64,000 nucleotides of DNA from assembly GCF_018873765.1 (NCBI RefSeq), contig NC_057918.1:8068862-8132861 (forward strand), in the 5' to 3' direction. Source of the DNA: Telopea speciosissima (Eukaryota; Streptophyta; Magnoliopsida; Proteales; Proteaceae). Below are positions 1 through 10,009 of the stretch, one piece after another (the first letter of the stretch is position 1; each line of letters begins with the position of its first letter). The notes under the pieces are model-generated. The model was given only the letters and a program-made list of their open reading frames with translations, had not been told where the DNA came from and did no database searches. Position numbers and translations under genes: made by a program.

Positions 1-880
1 TTGTTTATTTCCTTCTTTTTTTTTATCATCTTGTCTAGTTTTACCACTTATCGATCTCAACATCCTTATTTCAGCTACACTAAGTTTATTTATATATTGT
101 TTCTTCACTGCCAAGCATTCAACTCCATACATCATTGCTAGTCGTAGAACTGTCTTATAAAATTTTCCTTTGTTTTAAAGGAATACGTCGAATACACAAC
201 ACTCCGGATGCAGCCCTCCACGTCATCCACCCTATTGTAATTCTTTATGCAACATGATCCTCTATTTATCCTTCTTTATTTATGATTGAACCTTGGTACC
301 TAAACTATAATCAATTTTCACCACCTCTTTTTTAGCCTTATTGTCTCTAAAGTTACACACCATATACTTTGTTTTTGTTCTACTTATCTTAAAACTTTTT
401 GATTCCAAGGTTGATCTCCATAATTCCAACTTAGCATTTATCCCTGCTTTTGTTTCATCAAACAAAACAATATCATCAGCAAAAAACATACACTAAGGGA
501 TCAAATCTTGAATGTCGCTAATCAACTCGTCTATGATTAACGCAAACAAATATGGGCTTAAAGCTGATCCTTTATATAATTAGGAAATCAGTACTCTACT
601 CACAGTTCTTACACTAGTCACTACACCATTCTACATAGCTTTATTTACGTCCACATTTTTACTCGAAACACTTTTCTTCTCTAATACTAGCCGAATTAAC
701 TCTTGGGACTCTATCATAAGCTTTTTCCAAGTCAACAAAGACCTTATGGAGATCCTATCCTTCTTACATTTTCTAAATCTTTCCATTAGTCTTCTAAGCA
801 AATAAATGGCTTTTGTGGTCGATCCTTCTGGCATAAAACTTAACTGATTATCCGAAATATTAATTCCTACATTAAATGAT
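1..880 (-). mobile_element. LINE (non-LTR) reverse transcriptase relic
   Basis: Minus-strand translation in several frames gives the standard order of a plant L1-type reverse transcriptase. From about 870 downward come a Met-Pro-Glu-Gly-Ser-Thr-Thr-like stretch with AIYLLRRLMERFRKCKKD, then VLEKKSVSSKNVDV, NGVVTSVRTVSRV and GSALSPYLFALIIDEL. The catalytic FADDIVLF follows at about 460-486, then YGVECLAVKK and a MLRSISGKTR-like tail near 30-130. Internal stops and frame changes show it is dead. It runs off the left window edge. It probably lies in an FTB intron or just upstream of that gene. Confidence 0.85.
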
Positions 881-2254
881 GTAAAATATAGGTGATTGAG
901 AGTGAAGAGAACTAAAGATGAAAGAAATATTATTGGAAGTCTAAAATTATCTACATCATCTTCTCTCTTTAGTTTTTCAGTCATAAATTGACTCCGGCAA
1001 GAATCAACTGTAAAGAAGAAAGTACGGAGAACACCCAATGGAGCTAGCTACATAATAACTGACAGCAATAATACCCACCAACAAAGTTACAAGGATGGAG
1101 GAGACGGAAAGACAGCTTTGCATAAATATTAAGGAAGCCCCATTTATTGAGGCCCAAGCATGCACAAGGTGGAAAAGAATAGCTGTTTTCCAAAATACTA
1201 TAAGCTGAAATATGCCAATTAGTTCTTTTGTTATATTGTCTTTATCTATTGTTCAACTCAATTAAGACTTTTAATTGTCAAATGACTTTGGAAAATTATG
1301 GCTACAAATAGTGCTAACTAAGAGGCTACTACCCACTTCTATGTGCTGGATCCTTTCCTAGGTTCTAGTGCTTGATGGGAAAACTCTTGCACTAGATATT
1401 CCAAGGACTGGCTCTAATTTTTTTGTTGTCTTACCTGTGGTGGTTGCATGAAATAACATTCACTGTAAATACTTGTGGAGTATGTTGGTGTTACTTGTCC
1501 CAATAAGGTAATTTAATCCTGGACGATTCTGGCTTGAACCTGTTCTTAATCGCACAATGGTGCTGTAGCCTGTAGGTTGATGACATTCCCTTGAAGTTGT
1601 CCTTTATTTCTTCCTTCTTATTTGAGAGGAAATATTTGTTGAGAACCAAAGATGGAAAAATATTGGGAAATGGATGCAAAAATGATAGGATTCATGAAAC
1701 TGGACCCATGCATAAAGGTTAGGGGATGACAGTGAAGTTCATTAATGAGGCCCGGTATTTGTTAATATCATTAACTTGATTTTGCATGTAAATGGAATTT
1801 GTTTTTCTGTAATGACGTCAATGGCATTATCAATCTTGCTGATCTGTTGGGGAGGACAATATGGAGTGGAAATGCTTTATTTATTGTTTATAGGGTATAT
1901 TCATGGGAAACTACATTTGCAGCTCTTCCTTCTTTTGACTTGAATATTTTGATTTTGTTTCTCTTTATTTTAAACAAATGAAAATGAAGAAATTAAGATA
2001 GCTGAAACATTTAGATCTAATGTTTTTCTAAAAAATGAGAATGCAATGGAAGACAGGCGAGTCATAGTTGTGGGCCTTGTTTTGCACTGAAGGAAGAAAA
2101 GTGTTGTATAAATTGATGATGTGATAAAATTCCTGGGTGAAATTTTCTGTTAAGAAAACGTTGAAATGATAATTCTATATGCTAATTTATAAATAGTAGA
2201 TAACAGTTTAATTACAACCACTAAACTGCATAAAATGTCTTAGTTTATCGCATA
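881..2254. other. Non-coding stretch, no gene seen
   Basis: AT-rich sequence with only short chance reading frames. None of the expected upstream FTB exons could be recognised here. If FTB is complete in the genome, this is part of a long intron. Confidence 0.5.
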
Positions 2255-2700
2255 CCATGGATCCTGTTTCACCATTCAACTCTATTGAAAGACATTTTTG
2301 TTGTCAAACCCAAACCATTCTTATCTTTCTCACCATTTCTTCCCAAGTCATATTTGGTCTTTGTGTTGGTTTTTAACTCCTTTAATCTGAACCATATTAC
2401 TTTTCCTTACTGATCGACTCAAAGGGGCCCTTTGTTGTAAATGCCCATACCAACTTACAAAAGTTTCTCCTTCAACTTATCTCCTATCAAAGCCATTCCC
2501 AAATCACTTTAAACTTTTTCTCTTATTTTACTTTTTTTTTTATCTAGTTTTTCCAGTCGTCCATCTCAATATCTTCAACTCAGATACAGTTGTCTTTGCT
2601 TGTGTTATTTCTTTGTCACACCCAACTTGCAGCTCCAAATGACATGGCTGGTCTTATAGTTGTCTACATAATTCTCCTTTTGAGTTTTATCCGGATGCGT
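2255..2700 (-). mobile_element. Second LINE relic (RT C-terminal tail)
   Basis: On the minus strand the frames give an ILRWTTGKTR-like segment near 2540-2570. This is followed by SWYGHLQQRAP, SRSVRKSNMVQIKG and a tail resembling the Trp-Glu-rich end of plant LINE ORF2. The GKTR segment is also present in the relic at the left edge, so these are two separate copies rather than one split element. Stops and frameshifts are frequent. Confidence 0.7.
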
Positions 2701-2824
2701 CTAAAATTTGTTTTTATACGCAGTAATTAATGCACTAGATACTTAAGTGGATCATTCTTCTTGTATCTATCAACTGATGTATAAACTGATCAAATTATTG
2801 TCCTCATTTGCATCATCCTTGCAG

Positions 2825-5800
2825 CTGTCAGACATATGAAGGTGGTATTTCCGGAGAGCCTGGTTCTGAAGCTCATGGTGGGTATGTTTCATCTCTGGGC
2901 AGATGCCTGACTTCAAAGTAAAAAAATTCCTGTTTTTCATTTTTCTATGGTGTTCTATTTGGAACTCTTTAAGTGTTCTATCTTTATATAATTTGGCAGA
3001 AATTTTCTGTTTAGGCTGTGTTTGGTTGTCACGAAATGGATAGAAAAGAAAAGAAAATTAAATTGTACCATTTTTGTACAATTTTCTCGAATCTTCAAAA
3101 TTTCTTGCCGTTTGATTGATTCAGCGGTGGAGAGAAGATTTCACTTTAAATTTTTTAAGAAGCCTAGATATTTGGGCTACTTTCTATTGCCGTCACCAAA
3201 ATAATCTCGCCTATTGGTCGAGAAAATGGGGGTTAAGACGAGAAAAGTGCATCGTTTATGAGGCCAATGTACTGTACTGTCGTAAACGAATGTACTGTAC
3301 TGCCATAGACGACCAGTTTTCTGGGTCACTGGATCGAGGCCACCGGTGGGGAGAGAGACAGGGTAGGAAAAAGAGAATGGGTGGCATTTGGGAGAAGTAG
3401 TGAATGGGGAGAACCACAGGCGACATAGAATGCAGGGATGGAGAGAGGGGCTCTGGATTGATGAAGTTTAGATCGGACTGTTGCAACTTGCAAGGCTTCC
3501 TCAGATAGTTCTGCACAGACCATTTGACAGCCACTGCATCGTTATATAAACGGCGATGACAATCTTACCAGATGAAGCATAGAATAAAGGGATTTTATGT
3601 ATAGGGTGGAGGAGGCGGAGAGTGCAGTGGAGATATAGAGACAAAGGCTACTCAAAATCCTTAATCATCACATCCCAAACAGACCAAGGCAACTCAAAAT
3701 CCCAAACTCCATCGTCGGTGTCAAACGCATAGAGCCCATTGGCTTTAACAAACCACTCGCTGAGACCCCAGGGATGCATTCTTTGTTTGTCGTTGTTGTC
3801 CGAGTCGTACTCCATGGAATGCCCATTCTGAGCCGATGGTACCAGCACCACCGGAGCGATGGAATTTGAAGGGAGATTGCAGATCATATTCAGAAGCTTC
3901 TTCGAGTTTGCAGGTCCGATCCAGGGTTCGGTATTTGACGGGGTAGCTTGCGAGCCATTAAACAATGAAGATTTGGGAATCTTCATCCTCCCTCTCTCTC
4001 CCACGAAACCCACCCACTCCCAATACCAACCTCGACATAATGAAGAAACCCACTGACAAAAACCATTTCTCTCTCTCCTCTTGTCAGCCTTTTTTAATGT
4101 ATTTTTTATTATTTTTCTTTTCTTTTACAACCTAACAGCAAGAAAGTAAAATTCTCATTCGATTTCTTTTCTTTTCTTTTCTATCCATTTCTGTCTAACC
4201 AAAGACAGCCTTAAAAGAAAAAAAATGGTTGATTTTTCTGCTACTATTTGGGTCTTCATCTCTGTATACTGTCGGATTTTTGTGTTTGTCTTTTGCATTT
4301 CTGTTTTCATTTTCTTGTGGAAAACCTCTCAGAAACTTTAACATTTGTTGCAATAGGTACACCTTTTGTGGCTTGGCAACAATGATTTTGATCAATGAAT
4401 CTGACAGGTTGGACTTGCCCAGTCTAATTGTAAGGGAACAACTTCTCTTATGTGTGGTGCTTTTGTGTGATTTTCTTTTAGTGGTCCTTGAATGCAATAT
4501 CTTCATGTGAACCTGCATAATGGTTTAAACTATTCGCGTAGTTGAATGTGTTGGTGATTCCAAATTAGCATACTGGTTGCTTATCATAATGTTTTTACTT
4601 TTGGTGAATAAAAATTATATTACCAAAATCCCAAGAAGGGGGGGAGGGGAGAGGATTTGGGGAGGGGGGGGGGAGTATACAAGGGGGAGACAAAATAAAA
4701 GGAGTAACAAAGCTGGGCCACACCCTATGAGGGGAGGGGGGGGGAGAAGTCTATAACAAGGAAGTGGTTAAACCCCAGGAAGCAACGATGTGCTTGTTCC
4801 TAGGAGAGTCACGAACTGGGGAGTGGGGTAATACATGGAGCTTGGAGCTGACATCAAAATAAATGGTCTTCCAAATCATGTCGAGAGAACGAGAGTTGGA
4901 GGTCCATCTACGGTCCGCTCCATCCAAAGGTGAGAGATGGAAAAAACAAGCTTCCCTACAACGTTACAAATAGAGCTGCCCGAGAATGTCATGTCTAGCC
5001 AAAGACATTTCCTAGAGAGGGCTAAGGGTCTCCTATGTTGAGGCCAGCGACTGGCTAAGGCGTTTTTTCCCAAATAGAGGTGGAGAAGGCGCAGGAGAAA
5101 AAAAGGTGGTCAGTATCCTCCAGACCATTCCAGCTTATCATAATGTTATTACTGAGATACGTTGTCAAAATTTAGTTTTGTTCAAATACATGAACAAAAA
5201 TTTGTCTGATTCTGAGTTAAATTAGACAGATGATCTTTCAATCTAGTCAAATTTGGTAACCTTGACAACTCTCATATGGCAAACTTGGCTGACTCATGTG
5301 ATATTTGTTAAAGTACTGATTATAGCTCTTAGCCTATATGTGTCAAGTACATATTGTTATGTAGCTGGTGGTAGTCTAGTCTCTCTTGTGGTTCTTTATT
5401 TTTGGTAGTTTCTAGTTTTATGTTCCCTAGTAGACTTATGTTTCCCAGTAGAACTCTGAGTTGTAATTGCTGGATATAAATATATGGTTTGGGGGTGAGG
5501 CGACTCTGCCTGTTTCTGCATAGATCTCTCTTCTTCTTTCCTTTTACTTGCTGGTTGGCTAGTTTACTGTGCTCAACCTTGTCACAATATTTATGGCTCT
5601 TAAGATTAAATTATCATCAAAAGTTGAAACTTTGGTTGATAACTGAAGTAACTTACGCATGATTTAGAAGGACAAAAAGGAAGATTGGGTGGGGGGAGGA
5701 AGAACCCACAAGAGGAGATCGCCTCATCTGGTTCAGAAATCTGCTTTGATATATCTTGCATAGCTTAAACAAAGTACCACTGTTGTCCTTTATTAATATT

Positions 5801-7228
5801 ATTTCTTCACTTTTCTTTAGTTAGCAATACTCTACTCGTATGTGCGCTAGGGTCGAAGTTGCTTCCAAGATTAGATTATGCAGATCAGGAGCTCGCCTAC
5901 AAGGAAAGCCAAATAATATATCATTGTGTGCCCTGGATTAAATTTCTCTTACAACAATGAGGGATTCATGAATGTAATCTTCTATTCTAAATTTCTAACA
6001 GTCATTCTGTAACAGAACTGGGTAGCATTTCGTCAGGGAGTGGAATGTGGATTTCAGGGGAGAGCAAATAAACTGGTTGATGGGTGTTACTCCTTTTGGC
6101 AGGTAATTTTTTTTGGCATGTGTGCTCTGATTTCCTTTAGTTCTCTGTCTAGCATGTCCTAATCTCTGTTCTGGTGGGTGGGGGGAGAATCAATAGGGGG
6201 GTGTATTAGCATTAATACGAAGGCTACATTCACTCATTGATCTACAACCGAGGCCATCAGAAGTTGGTGAAGGAAACCAGACCTCGGGGAATGTAAGAAC
6301 TGCAGCATCTTCCACTTTATCTGAACAGGAATGTGGTTTGGATCTGACTTCGTCTGATGATGATGATGATGATGATGATGATGACGACGACGAGACTTCC
6401 CATTTTGGAGATGGAGGTAGTTTTAATCTGATGGTCATAAGTTATTGTTTATTATGTCTAAATAGTCTGCCGATCCGAACATTGAAATTTCTCACATCTT
6501 TTGTTTACTTTTGCAATCATCTAGAGATTTCATTGGCATTTCATTTCTTATATGTTATTAAATATATCTGACGCAGAACTTTCCAATCTCGGTTACTGTT
6601 TTGTTAAAGGGCGTGCGGAATTGGAGCCTCTTTTTCACAGCATTGCACTTCAGCAATATATACTCCTTTGTTCTCAGGTACATTTTCTGGTGAAAAGTTT
6701 CAATTTGTTGGACTTTTTTGGATGTGAAGTCCTTTACCATAATTTTTTTATTTTTTATTTTTTCCAATTTTGAGTTTTGAACCGTGCTATAAACCTTCTT
6801 AAAAAGGGCATACCCAATGCACGAGGCTCCTGCCACTACAGGGTCTGGGGGAGGGTCATAATGTACGCAGCCTTACCCCTGCTTTTGCCAGACTCGGACC
6901 CGTGGGCAGACTAATGTTAGAGTAGTTCACTCATTTCTTTTCAGGGATAGACATAAATCTGGTTATTACTATTATTATTTTTTAAATGCAGTTACAGGAA
7001 GGAGGGTTCAGGGACAAGCTTGGGAAGCATAGAGACTATTATCACACTTGTTATTGTCTCAGTGGTCTGTCAGTGTGTCAATATAGTTGGTCTAAGCATG
7101 CTGATTCTTCACCATTGCCAAGAACCGTGTTTGGTCCATATTCCAACCTGTTGGAGCCCATCCATCCTCTCTTCAACATTGTCTTAGATAAGTACGACGA
7201 AGCGCATGATTTCTTCTTTGTGTCCTAA
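2825..7228 (+). CDS. FTB: Protein farnesyltransferase beta subunit, 3' six exons
   Basis: This is the beta subunit of the zinc enzyme that attaches farnesyl to CaaX-box cysteines; in Arabidopsis the gene is ERA1, which affects ABA signalling. Exons are 2825-2881, 4357-4429, 6016-6102, 6197-6416, 6577-6677 and 6992-7228. All junctions are GT-AG and phases agree, giving 257 codons plus TAA. The first exon carries CQTYEGGISGEPGSEAHGG and the second TFCGLATMILINESDRLDLP. Two zinc ligands, Asp and Cys, lie in VDGCYSFWQ (exon 6016-6102). The third, His, is in DYYHTCYCLSGLS (last exon). Exon 6197-6416 holds the acidic insert typical of plant FTB, here with a run of Asp codons. The 5' exons are outside the window, so the gene is partial here. 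The frame is open throughout, so it may be functional. Introns carry a Harbinger-like element, a LINE and a SINE. Confidence 0.93.
3014..4210. mobile_element. PIF/Harbinger-like non-autonomous DNA element, 1.2 kb
   Basis: It lies in the FTB intron 2882-4356. The left end starts GGCTGTGTTTGGTTG and continues with AAATGGATAGAAAAGAAAAG. The right end is the reverse complement with few differences (GGCTGTCTTTGGTTAGACAG). Both ends are flanked by TTA (3011-3013 and 4211-4213), the TWA target duplication used by PIF/Harbinger elements. No transposase was recognised. The interior is GC-richer than its surroundings and holds a 121-codon minus-strand frame (3648-4013) of unknown origin, possibly captured host sequence. 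Confidence 0.8.
4600..5132 (-). mobile_element. 5'-truncated LINE insertion with target-site duplication
   Basis: It is flanked by near-identical direct repeats of about 20 bp beginning GCTTATCATAATGTT (4579-4599 and 5133-5153), which differ at one base. On the minus strand the 5' end reads a zf-RVT-like segment (TDHLFFSCAFSTSIW). The 3' end, near 4600-4640, has the TTTTGGTAATATAATTTTTA-type tail typical of plant L1 elements. The interior has stops. It sits in the FTB intron 4430-6015. Confidence 0.8.
6357..6393 (+). repeat. GAT/GAC trinucleotide run inside FTB exon
   Basis: Nine GAT codons followed by three GAC and a GAG encode an Asp tract in the plant-specific acidic insert of FTB. As a coding microsatellite it is likely to vary in length between alleles without shifting the frame. 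Confidence 0.9.
6795..6915 (-). mobile_element. Au-type SINE fragment
   Basis: It carries the Au SINE body, read here on the reverse of its transcription strand: GGGTCTGGGGGAGGGTCATA, then ATGTACGCAGCCTTACCCC. The same body occurs in the complete copy at 41211-41373. The tRNA-related promoter end is missing or heavily changed after about 6900. It lies in the FTB intron 6678-6991. Confidence 0.8.
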
Positions 7229-7885
7229 GCTAGTGAGCATCATCTCTCTCCCTCTGAAAAAGTTAACTGTACCTTGTGGTTCCAAAGTAAAAAGTGTGTA
7301 ATTATATGCTTGATTATCATTGGAAGAGAAAAAGGGTTGGGGGGGGGGGGGGGGGAAGCCTGAAGATTTGTGTTTGATTTTTCACTTGAACTGGCTTGGA
7401 TAGACTTGGTAAAGTAATTAAACCTTTTATTTTCCTGTTTCTCCTCTTCTGCCTTTTTATTTTTTTGGGGGTTATATTTTAAGCAATATCCTTATTATGT
7501 TTATTTTGTTTTAGATATTCATTTCTTTAATGATTAGCCAGTTTTCTTTTTTTCTTTTTTTATGAAAAGAAAACTTTTTATTAAAAAGAGATGAAGTCAA
7601 ATACATTATCAGTAAGATCCATCTTTTTTTGGCACCCTTAGCAGTCAATGCAAGTTGATGAGCTGGTGCAACACAAAATGGGGTATTTTGATTGAAATAG
7701 ACTCGAAAATTTAACACATGGCTAATGTAGACCATGTCCTCTCTATCTAAATTAAAATTCTTGTTTTCTCTTGACTTCCAAACGAAGCCTTAGAGAGAAA
7801 CAGGAATTTTACTCAAGAATTTTGTACATTAAAGACGATCCCCATTGTGATTCCCATTCCTAACCGCATGGATCTGGCCTGGGTT
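7229..7885. other. FTB 3' flank, no gene
   Basis: Presumed FTB 3' untranslated and downstream sequence. It contains a homopolymer G run near 7340-7356 and T-rich stretches. No open frame resembles a protein. Confidence 0.5.
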
Positions 7886-8220
7886 AGGGTGTCAATTTCA
7901 AATCGATATTGGTAATTGAAATCAAATCAAATCGTTTAAAGATGAACCGATTATTATTCAATTTGATTTTGGTTTTAAGTATTCGATTTCGGTTTTGAAA
8001 GATAAACTATCAGTTTTAAAAGTTTAGAACAGTTTAAAATTGATAAGCCGCTAATAAAAAAAATTGATTAAATTGAATAATTAAATCCACTAAAACCTAT
8101 TACAAACCGATAAAACCGAATAGCCGAGTCAATAGTTCAACAACATTAAACTGAAATCGAGTCAATAATAAATCGTGTAATTGGAATACTTGGAACCAAT
8201 TACAAGCCGATTAACACCCT
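7886..8220. mobile_element. MITE with GGTGTCAA-type terminal inverted repeats
   Basis: The left end is AGGGTGTCAATTTC and the right end GATTAACACCCT, inverted with respect to each other. The interior is AT-rich and repeats blocks such as AAATCGAT, AAACCGA and TCGGTTTTG. Related ends occur at 8766, 25211, 25815 and 33026 and, inverted, near 49440. The type resembles short hAT-like plant elements, but no 8 bp target duplication was confirmed. Confidence 0.55.
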
Positions 8221-8456
8221 TAAATTGTGGGTGTATTTGTAATTACCTTATTTTTTGTGGTCCTAAGAGTGTTTGTATTTTACATGCTGGAGGACATACT
8301 TTTTTCTTTGGTATAACTGGAGGACATACTTAATACATTTAAGTCTTAATGTATTTGCAATTCTTACAAAAAAAAATCTGTATTTGCAATAGATGCTGAT
8401 TTCGTAAATGTGAATGGTACGAATATGATAATCCCTTCATAAGGTAAGCATAGGAT

Positions 8457-8640
8457 CCGACTCCTCTACTTTCGCCTGCCCGGTACTGTCATGCGCCCCC
8501 CCACACACAAGTGCGGCATAAAGTACCGCCTTACCCTCGTTCGGGCAAGGTGCTCGAGCAGGGGTAAGGCGGTACATTCCGCCTTGCTTGTGTGTGGGGC
8601 GCACACAGCAATAGGGGCAGGCGAAAGTAGAGGAGTCGAA
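8457..8640. mobile_element. Near-palindromic fold-back element (family B)
   Basis: The left arm CGACTCCTCTACTTTCGCCT is mirrored by the right arm, which ends in AGGCGAAAGTAGAGGAGTCG. Complementarity continues through ACACACAAG and TACCGCCTTACC to a small loop near 8545. The whole 184 bp could fold into one hairpin. Related copies lie at 22127-22332 and 46571-46746. Confidence 0.75.
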
Positions 8641-9024
8641 TTGTAGGCCACTATCTCAAAATTTGGAATTAGATCGGTGGAATCGATTGAGATTGATCCT
8701 AAGTCTGAGTGTTTTGAAATGGTCGATTCTAGGATATTTTGGTTGAAGCATCCACTTCTATGTAAGGGTGTCAATCAGTACTGTTCTGGTTTGGTTTACA
8801 TTTTGGCAATGTGCAAATCAAAATCAAATCGGATGGGAATTGGCCAAAATTAAAATCGTTTTGCATTAGGTCTAATTTTACCGGTTTCTATTTGATTTTC
8901 GTTATTAGGTTCACATCTAGTTTAACATGCACTTTGTAGTAGTGGTTCACATTCGGTTTCACTTTTGCACTCTTTAATTCATTCATTGTACACTTTAATT
9001 TGAGAGCATGAACAGAAAAATTTA

Positions 9025-9133
9025 GACAGTGTTTGGTGTGCATTCTAGGTCAATTTTGCATTCTCAGATGATAAATTTGTTATTTTTATAGCTCGAGAAT
9101 GTAAAATCAACCTGGAATGCAAACCAAACAAAG
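9025..9133. mobile_element. 109 bp Tourist-like MITE
   Basis: Inverted ends: GTGTTTGGTGTGCATTCTAG at left, matched by CTGGAATGCAAACCAAACA at right. The inner arms GCATTCTC and GAGAATGTAAAAT also pair. It is flanked by TTA on both sides (9022-9024 and 9134-9136). A relative lies at 50234-50355. Confidence 0.7.
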
Positions 9134-9138
9134 CTTAA

Positions 9139-10009
9139 TCAAAACATTTCACTGCGGTGTGGAACTGTTCCGGTACCATTTTGTACTTGATCTTGACTCT
9201 TGATCCTTTTTTGGCCACTGAGATTCGGTATGCAAAACACCAGTCTCTAAATCCACATGTACGGTTCAGATATGTCTATGTGCTCGAAGATCGACGGTTA
9301 CAAATGCGTTAACTTTTTATACTAAAGGCTTCTGCGTTGGTTTCCATTTCCTATCTACGCATAGTCTCGCGAGCACATAACACACACAGATCCATAGAAA
9401 TTCCAGTGTGCGAATCGGTCGTCACTGCGTTTTGTCGCCCTGCAACAAAGGTGAATCTGACTTTTGTTTTGTAATTTTCTTTTCTCAGGGATCAGAAAGT
9501 TGTCCAATATCTGCTCGATTGATCTGTAAACTAGGGTTTCGTATTCAACAATCTGTTTTTTGAACTTGTGGATCGGAGGCTCGTGTTCTAAGATTTCTTT
9601 TATTTGTATCAACTGTCTATATTTTTCAAGGAAATTTCTCTTTTTCTGGTTTTCTTCAGCGGGTATAGGGTTCGTTGTGTCTATTCAAGTATGCTGTGGG
9701 AGAAAATTTGAATTGATCGGCATTGATTCCGAAATTGAATAGGGGGGAGAATCAGGGTTTAATTACTCGCCCTAAATGCAGAAAATGTTTGAAAAACGTA
9801 GAATTCTGAGTGATGAAAGGACTGAGAAATTAACTTCCATATTTAAAAGTTATCTTTTTCTTTTTATTAGGGCTCTCTCTGTCTCCCTTGCACATAAACG
9901 AATACACATGTATTTTAACTTACATTTTGTTGTTTCGGAGACGGTTAAATTGTTGTTCTGATTGCACAATATCCCCTTGAAAGCAGTTTGGTTTCCAACT
10001 TCATTATAA
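9139..10009. other. Upstream region and probable 5' UTR of the OB-fold gene
   Basis: No protein-like frame was seen. The part from about 9350 to the ATG at 10010 probably holds the promoter and leader. Pyrimidine-rich tracts and a possible splice acceptor (TTTCTTTTCTCAG near 9476-9488) would be compatible with a leader intron, but the sequence alone does not settle this. Confidence 0.35.
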
